Assembly: GCF_000238355.1 (NCBI RefSeq)
Contig: NZ_AHCA01000006.1
Location: 248,001 to 312,000, forward strand
From: Pseudoalteromonas haloplanktis ATCC 14393
Lineage (GTDB): Bacteria; Pseudomonadota; Gammaproteobacteria; Enterobacterales; Alteromonadaceae
Length of the DNA stretch: 64,000 nt
Direction: 5' to 3'
Position 1 is the stretch's first letter, and each line of letters begins with the position of its first letter. The notes beneath the pieces are model-generated. The model did no database searches and was not told the DNA's origin. It saw only the letters and a program-made list of their open reading frames with translations. Made by a program: the position numbers and the translations under genes. Below are positions 55,101 to 63,247 of this stretch, in pieces.

Positions 55101-55339
55101 GTAAAGTAGCCGAAAACGAAACCGCAATGGATCAGGTTAAGCACAATACCAAAGAGCAAGCCATGCTTGGGCAATTCCCTGAAGCAATTCAAAACGCGAT
55201 TATTGAAAGCATGGATACTCATAACGTGATGGCTATGAAAGCTCTATCAAGCGACTTAGTGTCTAAAGGCATCGCGAGTTTAGTGTTCGACATGCTAATG
55301 AAAGGTGTTGCGGGTAAGAGTAATGAGCAACGTACTTAA
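52109..55339 (+). CDS. hsdR: Type I restriction endonuclease subunit
   Basis: The 1076-residue protein starts directly after the DUF1016 stop. It has an N-terminal PD-(D/E)xK nuclease (GYDGRLDLTLF with ELK at residues 161-163), then an SF2 translocase with Walker A AGSGKS at 323-328, DEAH at 446-449 and later motifs (FTATPKAKTLELFG, QTLSRLNRTCKGKDKTFVLDF). The C-terminal part is helical. It cleaves unmodified DNA after ATP-driven translocation as part of HsdR2M2S. Full length with no frameshift. Confidence 0.95.
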   Translation: MSQAKTVRELQFQKDIIDQMLAQGWLLGESNKYNKELALYPEDVVTFVKGSQPEQWDKLQKHYPETDRSPTATADALLKNLERNLKNKGTLWVLRNVIKDRGAKFSLCSFKPDHDLNPDASKRYNKNILRVVPELKYSPNGYDGRLDLTLFVNGLPVATCELKSEFKQSLNNAKVQYMKDRQPKDPTIKKAEPLLTFKRGALVHFAVSQYNVAMTTRLAGNKTFFLPFDQGTAEGAAGNDSPADGSYATSYLWNEIFQKDNLLLILSRYIHLEVKDEEQLDGSIKVKETMIFPRYHQWAVVSKLINTVDFEGTGKKYLIQHSAGSGKSNSIAWLSHQLASKHYLTEHPELQKQAGDKVFDSVIVITDRTVLDSQLQDTIYQFDHNEGMIARVNREEAQGSKSSQLAGELKASTSIIIVTIQTFPHVLEAIRKDSTLAGRSFAVIADEAHSSQTGTTARKLREVLMAEQLEGDDELDSEELLRLSLEARKGSNNISYFAFTATPKAKTLELFGRPEDLDAPLSDTNKPLPFHVYSMRQAIEEGFILDVLQNYTSYRVAYQLAHDNPQSDQEVDSKKAASKMAKWVRLHPYNIAQKVETIVEHFNAKIKHLLGGEAKAMVVTSSRLEAVRYKLAFEKYVMDKGYENVNAMVAFSGEVNDPDIPDHAFTEKAMNPNLRGRDMRKAFDTNDYQVMLVANKFQTGFDQPKLVAMYVDKPLKGVECIQTLSRLNRTCKGKDKTFVLDFVNDPEEILEEFKVYFQTAELSGVSDPNIVYDIMDKLAEVGIYQWFEVETFVTAYNSKHAKQDKLTNIMKAPVERFKLRYKEATTVLQSAQKELSKAKDENNDKAIKYSENSVKHAKEARDILDVFRKDLISFYRYYEFSSQIVDFNDTDLEKLSVFAKNLHPLLRMDVIEDDVDLTDVVMTHYRLHEQREADLQLGHKIGEEPKSYIPPSKEGSGAVPKDPKTELLNEIIERMNDLFAEDGLSENDMVNYANAIMGKVAENETAMDQVKHNTKEQAMLGQFPEAIQNAIIESMDTHNVMAMKALSSDLVSKGIASLVFDMLMKGVAGKSNEQRT

Positions 55340-55405
55340 TTGCTGTTAATGAATATGAGTTTGGGAGAGCGCTCCCTCTTAAATGTAGAATAATAGGTTT
55401 GAAAA

Positions 55406-58400
55406 ATGAGTGAGTTATCTAATTTAATTATTAGTGAACTTAAGAACACCCCTAATCAAAAAGCAAAAGCGATTGCTAAAAAGCTTGGCGTGGATAAGAA
55501 AGCAATTAATCATGCTTTGCATATCGACTTAAAAAATGAAGTACAGCAAAGTGATGATTATTCATGGTGTTTAACTGAAACGAACGGAAAAGAGATAGGT
55601 TATAAAATGGATAGTTCAACTAAAAGCCAGTTAAATAATAATTTTGCATTTGACTCTTTGCAAGCTATTAGAAATCGTTTGTTAGACCTGACAGGCAGAA
55701 ACCGTCTGCTAAATTTTAAGCATGGAAAAACAGGCTTTATAAGAGTTATAGATGAGATGCCAGATCAGTTGGCTTCAAATATTCTCGAAGGTAATGAATT
55801 TACTTTTATTCCTATCGATGAGCCTTTGCGTGAAGAATTAATTAAGCATGGATATATCGTCATTAATGACGATGGACAAGAAGTAAAAGTAAAAGCAGAC
55901 CCTAGCTCTAAAGATTGGGCGAAAGTTAAAGGTTTTAACACAAGCTATGAACTGCCATTAAGTACTAAGTCAAAAGACTCTAAGCATAATGACACTAATA
56001 TACAATCTCTCCTTTTTCCTCGAGAGCTAGAGGCCCAATTACGAAATATTCGTACCAAAGCAAATACTGCAATCGAAGAAACAGGAGCCAATATTCTTTA
56101 TCTTGCCTTTGGTTTTTTAGAATGGTTTGAAGATGAAAAGTCTGATGTTAAAAGGCAAGCACCTCTGTATTTAATTCCGGTTAAAATTGACAGGGCATCA
56201 TTAAATAAAGATTTAGGTACATACACTTATACTATTGAGTACACTGGTGAGGATATTATTTCAAACCTATCCTTAAGAGAAAAACTTAAGCACGATTTTC
56301 ATCTTGAATTACCAGAACTAATCGAAGATATGTTGCCAGAAGAGTACCTCAAAAAGGTTGAGAGCCAGCTACAGCGCCATAAGCCAGCATGGAAAGTTAA
56401 ACGGTATTCAACTTTATCTATGTTTGATTTTGGCAAGCTCTTAATGTATCTAGATTTAGATCCAAGCCGTTGGCCTCAAGGCTCAAGCAATATTCAAAAC
56501 CATGCCATTCTTCAGAAGTTTTTTGCAAAACACGGAACTGCAGATGGTGAAAATAATACAAGTTTTGGTGAAGAGTATTTAATAGATAAGCTAGATGAAG
56601 TCCATAACAACTACCCTTTAATTGATGATGCGGATAGCTCTCAGCATAGTGCTTTAGTTGATGCAATTCAGGGTAAAAACTTAGTTATTGAAGGGCCCCC
56701 CGGTTCCGGTAAATCTCAAACAATCACAAACTTAATTGCTGCCGCAATAGCGCAAGGAAAAAAAGTATTATTTGTTGCAGAGAAAATGGCAGCACTTCAA
56801 GTTGTAAAATCTCGATTATCTAGAGCGGGACTTGGTGACTTTTGTTTGGAGTTGCATAGCCACAAAACTCAAAAAAAGCAGGTTTACGAGAACTTAGCTC
56901 AACGGATTAATAATCAAGATAAATATCGTTACCCATCTTCTATAGACATTGATATAAAAATGTATGAAGAAAAGAAAGAAATATTAAGTAGTTATGCCAA
57001 TTTAATTAATAGCAAATGGAAAAATACAGGTAGAACTATTCATCAAATATTTTCGACCGCGACAAGGTACCGTGAAGAATTTGCCAGCATTAATTTACAA
57101 GATATCAAGCCAGACCATATTAATGGTCAGAGTTTTGATGAAATATCATCAAGAAGAACAACCGATGAACTTAAAAAGTATGCTGATGTATATTCTGAAG
57201 TAAAAATGCAGCTTGGAGCAGAATCAGAACTATCAGATCACCCTTGGTTTGGATTATATAATAAATCAATTCAGCTCTTTGATTGTGAGGATATATGTAC
57301 CTTACTTGCAGCATGGAACAAAGATATTTTTTTATTAGAGCAATCTATTCAGCCATTACACGACCAGATAGGAAGCTCTGCAATCTCCGATATAAGTACG
57401 CTTGAACAAATTTTAGCTGATAATCATAAATTACCAGCGTTAAAAGGTACTGAAGACCTTTCATCATTAAAGCTTATAACTACCGAAAAAGAAATTGCTT
57501 TAAAGGAATATATAAAACAATTCAAACTAGTGAAAACACAGCTAGAAACATTAGATAATTTATTTGAGTCTGCTGCATTCAATAATAATGAGAAATTTCA
57601 GCTTTTAGAAACTTCTTGCAATAATTTACTCCAGAAGTGTAAAAATAATGATTTGCAGCTAACAAGCTTATATCAACAGCTTATGTCACTGACAAAACTA
57701 AAAGATATTAGCCTCTCAATTGCTGACGATTTACGTATTTTAATAGAGCAAGACCGCAGCTTATCTGAATTATTTTCACCATCTTTTAATGGGTTTGGAG
57801 AGTGTAAGAAGTTCCTAGAACATGTTAACTCTTTAGATGTAACGTTAGTATCAAGACGACATGAGTTATTCGATAATGAGCTTTTAGATATACACCTTGC
57901 TAATTTAGAGGAGCTACTGCCTAAGATTAATTCATTACACAAAGAATTAGAGTCGCACTTTAAATTAGATAGTTTACCTACAGCAAATGAGCTCGAAGAA
58001 ATAAATAGCATAATTAAAAATGCAGGGCTTTTTTGTTGGTTAAGTAGTGAATGGCGGGCTGCAAAATCTAAATTATTTTTATGTGCAAAAGGGCTGAAGC
58101 CGAAAGTTAAAAGTTTAAAGCCATTGCTCACTAATTTAATCTGTTACCGTAAATTAGTAGAAGAACTTCATAAAGAGCCAGCTTACCAAGATATACTTAA
58201 ACATGAGTTTAAAGGTATTGAGACTCCTGTATCTGAGTTAGTGAGTATTCGGCTCTGGTACAAAGGTATTCGAGCTTCATATGGAGTTGGTTTCGGACAA
58301 AGAGTTGCGTTTGCTAACTCGTTATTTTCTATCGAAAACGAAATATTTAAAGGGTTAAAGCACTTAGCAGCGTCTAAAACACTATCGGAACTTGAGCAAT

Positions 58401-61045
58401 TTTTTGGACTATTTCCTCAGTTAGAGCGTGTATTTTCCCACCAGTTATTTGAAAATAAAAATTTAGATTTATCAACTGACATTGGTATTTCTTCGTTTAC
58501 TAATGAAATAGAAGGTAATATCAAAGCTTTACAGTCACTCTGTAAAAAAGATTTCACTCTGAGAGATCTTCCTCAAGCTATACAACGAATATCGGTTTTT
58601 ATAAATGAAGAAGCTTCGCTTGATAATAACTTAGTCAGCCAAGAAATATTTGGTGAAAATATCTTACTGACAGTCAGAGCTTGCAGTAAAACACAATTAT
58701 TAAAAATTGAATCAACTTTAGAGTTAAGTAAAGCGATATCCTCTCTTCAGTCTGAACTTTTAAAAAGATATTTATTAGATAATATTAGTGCTTATTCATT
58801 ATCACTAATAAAATCAAATATCGATAACATTTCTGCTTCTTACAATAATTATAAGCAAAGCCTTTTGAAGTTTGCTGATAGAGTAGAACTAGATGAAACG
58901 GCTTGGTTTAAAGGCACTTCCAGAAAGTTTGAACTATTAAAAGAGCGTAATAATAAAGCAATCAGTCAACCAAGGTGGTTAAGCACTTGGGTGGATTTCA
59001 TTAGAGTTAGAACTTCCTTATCTGATAAAGGCCTAGAAAATTTATTACGTTACACTGAAACAGGCGCTTTAAATTTAGATGAGATTGAACAAATATATAT
59101 CTATTCAGTATTTGATATTCTGGCTAGAGAAATTATTAATGAGAATCAACAATTAGCTTACTTCTCTGGAGCAGATCAAAATGCAATTCGTAAACAGTTT
59201 AAGGAGTACGACAATAAGCTAAAAACCCTACAACAAGAAAAAATAGCTTACCAAGTGGCTAATAATGGATTTTCTAATACTGAAAGCGGTGTTTCTAGCG
59301 GTAAAGTAGCTTCATATACAGAAATGGGGCTTATAAACAATGAAGTTAATAAAAAGACTCGTCATGCGCCAATTCGTCAACTCATACGAAGATCTAGTCA
59401 GTCACTTTTAGCTCTGAAGCCATGTTTCATGATGGGGCCTCATTCGGTTGCTCAATATTTGGCCCCCGGACAATTAGAATTCGACTTGGTTGTAATGGAC
59501 GAAGCATCACAAATAAAACCTGAAGATGCACTAGGTACGATTGCTAGAGGTAAGCAGTTAGTTGTCGTAGGTGATCCCAAACAATTACCTCCAACAAGTT
59601 TCTTTGATAAAGCTGTTGAAAATGACGAAGAGGATGTAACAGCTATTGAGCAATCTGAAAGTATTCTTGATGTAACTTTTCCAATGTTTAATGCCCGCAG
59701 ATTACGTTGGCACTACCGCTCACGCCATGAAAGCTTAATTGCATTTTCAAACCAAGCGTTTTATGACAGTAACTTAGTGGTATTTCCATCGCCATCGAGT
59801 GAAAGTGATGAGTTTGGTATAAAGTTCACTCATGTAAAAAGCGGCCGGTTCGTAAATCAACATAACATAGAAGAAGCTAAAGTTATTGCCGAAGCTGTTA
59901 GAAGCCATTTATTACATCGACCTCACGAATCTTTAGGTGTCGTGGCAATGAGCTCAAAGCAACGGGAGCAAATAGAGCGCTGTGTTGAAGAGTTGTCTAA
60001 AGATGATATTCAGTTCAGAGACGCTCTAGCCGAAAATGCTAACAATGAAGAAGCCTTATTTCTTAAGAACCTTGAAAATGTTCAGGGTGATGAAAGAGAT
60101 GTTATTTATATTTCCTGCACTTATGGCCCTCAAGAAGCTGGTGCGGCGCATATGCCTCAACGTTTTGGACCAATTAATTCAGCAGCCGGTGGTAGAAGGT
60201 TAAATGTTTTATTTACGCGCTCTAAAAAGCGCATGCATGTTTTTAGTTCAATGACTGAAGGACACATTGTTGCATCAGAAACATCTAGTGCGGGCGTTCA
60301 TGCTTTAAAAAACTTCTTAAGCTACGCACAAACCGGAAAGCTTCAACAACAAAAAGTCACCGGAAAACAGCCCGACAGTGATTTTGAGATATCTGTTATG
60401 AATGCACTAAAATTAGAGGGTTTTAACTGTATACCTCAAGTTGGAGTGGCTGGATATTTTATAGATTTAGCCGTACAAGATCCCGGCCAACCTGGAAGAT
60501 ATTTAATGGGTATTGAGTGTGATGGAGCAACATACCATTCTGCAAAATCAGCGCGAGATAGAGATAGACTTCGTCAATCTGTTCTAGAAGGATTAGGTTG
60601 GAATATCAAACGAATTTGGTCAACAGATTGGTTTAAAAACCCACAAGCTCAGTTAAAACCTATTATTGAAGCTCTCCATAAATTGAAAACAGAAGTTATA
60701 ACGCTCGATAGTTCGATCTCTGATGTAGAAATAATTGACAGTGTTATTGAACAAGAAAATCAGATAGTTAATAGCATTGAAGTATTTAGTCATAATGATG
60801 AAAAACTAGAAGCAAAACTACAAAAATTTGATGAATGTGTCATACCAAAAGATGATGATGTGCCTATGGCAAATAGGCTTCTAAGACCCTCAATGATTGA
60901 TGCTTTATGCGAGTTTAAGCCGATATCGAAAAGTGAGTTTTTAGAAAAGGTGCCCCCTTACCTTCGCTCTGCTACCTCTAAAGAACACGGTAAATATTTA
61001 GAAAAAGTGTTAGGCATAATCGCTGAAGATGAAGTTCAAATTTAA
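55406..61045 (+). CDS. Giant SF1 helicase with Vsr-like nuclease domain (DUF4011/DUF3320 type)
   Basis: The 1879-residue protein has an N-terminal winged-helix-like segment (residues 1-55), a DUF4011-type domain (SLQAIRNRLLDLTGRNRLLNF, about 80-400) and SF1 helicase Walker A GPPGSGKS at 430-437. A helical insertion of about 900 residues follows, then DEAS at 1365-1368, GDPKQLPPTSFF and FTRSKKRM. A Vsr/DUF559-like nuclease follows (ECDGATYH at 1704-1711, KRIWSTDW), then a C-terminal DUF3320-like segment (about 1820-1879). This architecture occurs in reported antiphage helicase-nuclease proteins. It lies 66 bp after hsdR and is probably a separate defence gene. Confidence 0.85.
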   Translation: MSELSNLIISELKNTPNQKAKAIAKKLGVDKKAINHALHIDLKNEVQQSDDYSWCLTETNGKEIGYKMDSSTKSQLNNNFAFDSLQAIRNRLLDLTGRNRLLNFKHGKTGFIRVIDEMPDQLASNILEGNEFTFIPIDEPLREELIKHGYIVINDDGQEVKVKADPSSKDWAKVKGFNTSYELPLSTKSKDSKHNDTNIQSLLFPRELEAQLRNIRTKANTAIEETGANILYLAFGFLEWFEDEKSDVKRQAPLYLIPVKIDRASLNKDLGTYTYTIEYTGEDIISNLSLREKLKHDFHLELPELIEDMLPEEYLKKVESQLQRHKPAWKVKRYSTLSMFDFGKLLMYLDLDPSRWPQGSSNIQNHAILQKFFAKHGTADGENNTSFGEEYLIDKLDEVHNNYPLIDDADSSQHSALVDAIQGKNLVIEGPPGSGKSQTITNLIAAAIAQGKKVLFVAEKMAALQVVKSRLSRAGLGDFCLELHSHKTQKKQVYENLAQRINNQDKYRYPSSIDIDIKMYEEKKEILSSYANLINSKWKNTGRTIHQIFSTATRYREEFASINLQDIKPDHINGQSFDEISSRRTTDELKKYADVYSEVKMQLGAESELSDHPWFGLYNKSIQLFDCEDICTLLAAWNKDIFLLEQSIQPLHDQIGSSAISDISTLEQILADNHKLPALKGTEDLSSLKLITTEKEIALKEYIKQFKLVKTQLETLDNLFESAAFNNNEKFQLLETSCNNLLQKCKNNDLQLTSLYQQLMSLTKLKDISLSIADDLRILIEQDRSLSELFSPSFNGFGECKKFLEHVNSLDVTLVSRRHELFDNELLDIHLANLEELLPKINSLHKELESHFKLDSLPTANELEEINSIIKNAGLFCWLSSEWRAAKSKLFLCAKGLKPKVKSLKPLLTNLICYRKLVEELHKEPAYQDILKHEFKGIETPVSELVSIRLWYKGIRASYGVGFGQRVAFANSLFSIENEIFKGLKHLAASKTLSELEQFFGLFPQLERVFSHQLFENKNLDLSTDIGISSFTNEIEGNIKALQSLCKKDFTLRDLPQAIQRISVFINEEASLDNNLVSQEIFGENILLTVRACSKTQLLKIESTLELSKAISSLQSELLKRYLLDNISAYSLSLIKSNIDNISASYNNYKQSLLKFADRVELDETAWFKGTSRKFELLKERNNKAISQPRWLSTWVDFIRVRTSLSDKGLENLLRYTETGALNLDEIEQIYIYSVFDILAREIINENQQLAYFSGADQNAIRKQFKEYDNKLKTLQQEKIAYQVANNGFSNTESGVSSGKVASYTEMGLINNEVNKKTRHAPIRQLIRRSSQSLLALKPCFMMGPHSVAQYLAPGQLEFDLVVMDEASQIKPEDALGTIARGKQLVVVGDPKQLPPTSFFDKAVENDEEDVTAIEQSESILDVTFPMFNARRLRWHYRSRHESLIAFSNQAFYDSNLVVFPSPSSESDEFGIKFTHVKSGRFVNQHNIEEAKVIAEAVRSHLLHRPHESLGVVAMSSKQREQIERCVEELSKDDIQFRDALAENANNEEALFLKNLENVQGDERDVIYISCTYGPQEAGAAHMPQRFGPINSAAGGRRLNVLFTRSKKRMHVFSSMTEGHIVASETSSAGVHALKNFLSYAQTGKLQQQKVTGKQPDSDFEISVMNALKLEGFNCIPQVGVAGYFIDLAVQDPGQPGRYLMGIECDGATYHSAKSARDRDRLRQSVLEGLGWNIKRIWSTDWFKNPQAQLKPIIEALHKLKTEVITLDSSISDVEIIDSVIEQENQIVNSIEVFSHNDEKLEAKLQKFDECVIPKDDDVPMANRLLRPSMIDALCEFKPISKSEFLEKVPPYLRSATSKEHGKYLEKVLGIIAEDEVQI

Positions 61046-61065
61046 AATAACTAGGAGTGTTAAAA

Positions 61066-61467
61066 ATGCTAATTGATACGGACTTATTGTTTGATGATCT
61101 CGTAGGGTTTGAATTTTATCATCAATGTGAAGTTAAAGCTGTAATTGATGATAAGGTCAAATGTGACGATGGTGAAATTTTGGAATTTTATGAAAACATA
61201 GAATATTTAATTGAAGAGTATGATCAAATACTAATTTTAAAAAAGAGGCAGACACTTGAAGATCAAGAAGGATTTAAATCCTTCTTGATAGAAAGAAATA
61301 ACTCTGAGCTATTAAAATCCGTAGAAGCAAACATTGAAGTAGCACGTCGCGACGGTGTTTATGAAACTTTTGCATGCGTCCATGATGATACATTTTATGA
61401 CTTACCAGCTTCTCTTACTAAAAGTGCTTTACACCGTAATAGTCAGATTGTCTACATCTCACAATAG
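61066..61467 (+). CDS. Small acidic protein following the helicase-nuclease gene
   Basis: ATG 61066 is chosen with TAGGAG 8 bases upstream; an in-frame GTG at 61057 overlaps that site. The 133-residue product (MLIDTDLLFDDLVGFEF...) is very acidic, with an acidic beta-strand-rich N-terminal half (CEVKAVIDDKVKCDDGEILE) and a helical C terminus. It lies 20 bp after the helicase gene and is likely cotranscribed. No family was recognised. An acidic partner or inhibitor of the helicase-nuclease is one guess. Confidence 0.7.
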   Translation: MLIDTDLLFDDLVGFEFYHQCEVKAVIDDKVKCDDGEILEFYENIEYLIEEYDQILILKKRQTLEDQEGFKSFLIERNNSELLKSVEANIEVARRDGVYETFACVHDDTFYDLPASLTKSALHRNSQIVYISQ

Positions 61468-61558
61468 ATGTATTTTAGTTGAGCTAATCTAACCTATTAA
61501 TATTAAAGTATTTTACTAAGTTACTGCTTTCCAATAAAAATTTAAATACAAAATATAT

Positions 61559-61583
61559 AAAAGGGCCTTATAGCCCTTTTATA
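61559..61583. terminator. Terminator after the defence block
   Basis: AAAAGGGC and GCCCTTTT form a stem with a short loop followed by TATATA, 90 bp after the acidic protein gene. It also faces the minus-strand small genes. Confidence 0.75.
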
Positions 61584-61660
61584 TATAGTCAGTACTTCAT
61601 CACAAACTTAATTAAGCTAACACAAACTTAATTCCATACTGACATCTATTAATCATCTAG

Positions 61661-61768
61661 CTACTCTTGCCAATCATCAGGTCTTTCGTCTTCACCACGG
61701 CTTTGCCAGTAAGCATCATTTTCAGGGTTTAATTGGTTAGAGTGGTTATCTGCGTCATGCTTATCTAT
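61661..61768 (-). CDS. Small conserved-type protein, ATA in place of a start codon
   Basis: The 35-codon frame reads (I)DKHDADNHSNQLNPENDAYW then QSRGEDERPDDWQE. It resembles a family of small bacterial proteins with the motif NQLNPNNDAYWQSRG. AAGGAG of the upstream gene lies 9 bases before ATA at 61768-61766. This is the spacing expected for a start, but the codon is ATA. It may use AUA poorly, or the start was lost by mutation (a pseudogene). It is in the same frame as the gene before it, after a TGA stop. Confidence 0.5.
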   Translation of the reverse strand: MDKHDADNHSNQLNPENDAYWQSRGEDERPDDWQE

Positions 61769-61774
61769 ACTATT

Positions 61775-61921
61775 TCACTCCTTTGTTAGCGTTTTTTCTG
61801 CCGCGCTCATAGCCTTTGCTGCAAATCCATTCTTAGCAATTCTGCCACCATTGTTTTTTGCTTCATGGCTAACAATACGACTGGCTGCATCTGCTGTCAT
61901 TGGAACTTTTTTGTGACTCAT
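61775..61921 (-). CDS. Small conserved-type protein (seed-maturation-like SMP motif)
   Basis: ATG 61921 has GGAGA 8 bases upstream. The 48-residue product reads MSHKKVPMTADAASRIVSHE, then AKNNGGRIAKNGFAAKAMSA and AEKTLTKE. The pattern AASRI..AK.NGG....FAA.A.SAA matches a widespread family of small proteins of unknown function, often next to a second small acidic protein, as here. It is too short to have appeared among long frames. No function is claimed. Confidence 0.7.
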   Translation of the reverse strand: MSHKKVPMTADAASRIVSHEAKNNGGRIAKNGFAAKAMSAAEKTLTKE

Positions 61922-62203
61922 TTCTTTTTCTCCATTAGATTTAAAAGTAACAGGCAGACCTCTCTGCCAACGAAATGAATTATGGATGAGTCACATTGAC
62001 AATGGGCGGGGGGAGCGAGTCCAAATTGAAATTATTTTTAATTTCCCCAATTCGTCGGAATACCAAGGTTTTAAAACTGGAGATAAAATTAGTTAGTAAC
62101 TTCAACTCTATGGGTGTAAATACGAGTCACACTAAGAATAGAAATTAAAAAATACACCATTTATACACAAATGATTTTAAGTTGTTGTTTTTAAAGGGTT
62201 AGG
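61922..62203. other. Right end of the element: gene-free
   Basis: This contains a G-rich patch (62005-62016), then AT-rich DNA with TACACC at 62153 and TACACA at 62164. These are 11 bp apart, like the pair near the left end, and are possible recombinase arm sites. No ORF was recognised. Confidence 0.45.
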
Positions 62204-62232
62204 CGGGGGTTCAAATCCCCCCAGCTCCACCA
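62204..62232. repeat. Right attachment site (attR), partial tmRNA 3' end
   Basis: An exact copy of the last 29 bases of ssrA, ending CCACCA. No tmRNA body precedes it, so it is only the duplicated crossover segment. Chromosomal sequence resumes after it. Confidence 0.92.
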
Positions 62233-62270
62233 ATATCGGTTTTTAAATTCGTTGATTTAAAAACCCTAAA

Positions 62271-62309
62271 AAACCCGCAAATTTGAGTAATCAAGTTTGC
62301 GGGTTTTTT
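62271..62309 (+). terminator. Displaced native ssrA terminator
   Basis: AAACCCGCAAA and TTTGCGGGTTT form a strong stem followed by T. It lies 39 bp after attR, where the ssrA terminator would be in a strain without the element. A second perfect 10-bp inverted repeat (GGTTTTTAAA / TTTAAAAACC, 62238-62265) precedes it. Confidence 0.8.
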
Positions 62310-62433
62310 TATGTCTGTTTTAAAGCGGTTATGTATTCAAATGGAGATAGCTGTTAGCTCTTTAGGTACTCGTAACTTGTTTTGTCTCATGGTAACTTTG
62401 CTAGCATGTTGTTGTATTGCAAAGTTGTGCTAC

Positions 62434-63186
62434 ATGGAATTTTTAGCTGGTGATCTATTAACGCCGCTCAGTGCGGTTGGGCTTATTGTTTTATCGGCCA
62501 TTACGTCGATGGTTTCGGCGGCTTTTGGTGCTGGTGGCGGCTTGATGTTGTTGGTGGTGATGGCGTCGCTATTACCTATGAATATTGTAATTCCGGTGCA
62601 TGGGTTAGTGCAGCTGGGTTCAAATGCTAATCGCTTTATGTTGACTTTTAAGCACCTTGATAAAAGTATGTTTGTGTATTTTTCGCTCGGTGGGATTATT
62701 GGTGCGCTTGCGGCGGCGTCGATTGTGGCGCATATCCCACTTGAATTGATGAAAATTGTAGTGGCGGGGTTTGTACTTTATTTACTATGGGGCGTGACGC
62801 CAAAGCTACGTGAAACCTCAAAATTATGGCGTTACATGGCGGGAGCTGTCACCACATTTTTATCGATGTTTATTGGGGCGAGTGGCCCGTTGGTAGGCAG
62901 CTGTTTGTACGTTAATAATTACGAGAAATTAAAATATACCGCTACTTTTTCTGCTTGTATGAGTGTACAGCATACTTTTAAAGCTATTTTGTATGGCTTT
63001 GTGGGCTTTTCATTTTGGCAGTGGTTGCCTTTAGTTACCGCAATGATCATCAGCGGCGCGCTTGGCACTTGGCTTGGTTTACAGTTATTACAGCGGATTT
63101 CTGCGGCTAAGTTTAAAGCTATTTTCCGTGCGGTCTTAACCTTACTTGCGCTGCAACTGGCATGGCAGGGGTTGCAGGCCTTCTAA
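62434..63186 (+). CDS. TauE/SafE (TSUP)-family permease
   Basis: ATG 62434 (MEFLAGDLLTPLSAVG) gives about 250 residues, the usual family length. The open frame extends upstream to 62311, but that stretch begins right after a terminator and adds atypical sequence. The protein has about eight hydrophobic segments in two related halves, beginning VSAAFGAGGGLMLLVVMAS and later FIGASGPLVGSCLYV. Members export sulfite, sulfoacetate or other organic anions; the substrate is unknown. It ends before a terminator shared with the convergent lectin gene. Confidence 0.82.
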   Translation: MEFLAGDLLTPLSAVGLIVLSAITSMVSAAFGAGGGLMLLVVMASLLPMNIVIPVHGLVQLGSNANRFMLTFKHLDKSMFVYFSLGGIIGALAAASIVAHIPLELMKIVVAGFVLYLLWGVTPKLRETSKLWRYMAGAVTTFLSMFIGASGPLVGSCLYVNNYEKLKYTATFSACMSVQHTFKAILYGFVGFSFWQWLPLVTAMIISGALGTWLGLQLLQRISAAKFKAIFRAVLTLLALQLAWQGLQAF

Positions 63187-63199
63187 TCTGAGGGCAGTT

Positions 63200-63236
63200 A
63201 AAGCGCTATAAGCCTAGGTTTCATAGCGCTTTATAA
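63200..63236. terminator. Bidirectional terminator
   Basis: AAAGCGCTAT and ATAGCGCTTT form a 10-bp stem between the convergent permease and lectin genes. Confidence 0.8.
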
Positions 63237-63247
63237 ATTCTAACTAA

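Larger units (their letters stand above)
35908..62232. mobile_element. Integrated plasmid-like element in ssrA (26.3 kb)
   Basis: The element is bounded by the 29-bp att repeats. It contains a tyrosine recombinase, an excisionase-like gene, a Rep_3-type replication initiator with iteron-like repeats, a Replic_Relax-like gene and a defence cargo with a type I restriction system. No conjugation genes are visible, so it would be mobilised or act as an integrative plasmid. The right junction carries a partial tmRNA 3' end. Confidence 0.9.

Noticed and set aside
62311..62433. N-terminal extension of the TSUP permease
   Set aside because: It starts immediately after a terminator T run and adds atypical sequence; ATG 62434 gives the usual family length.
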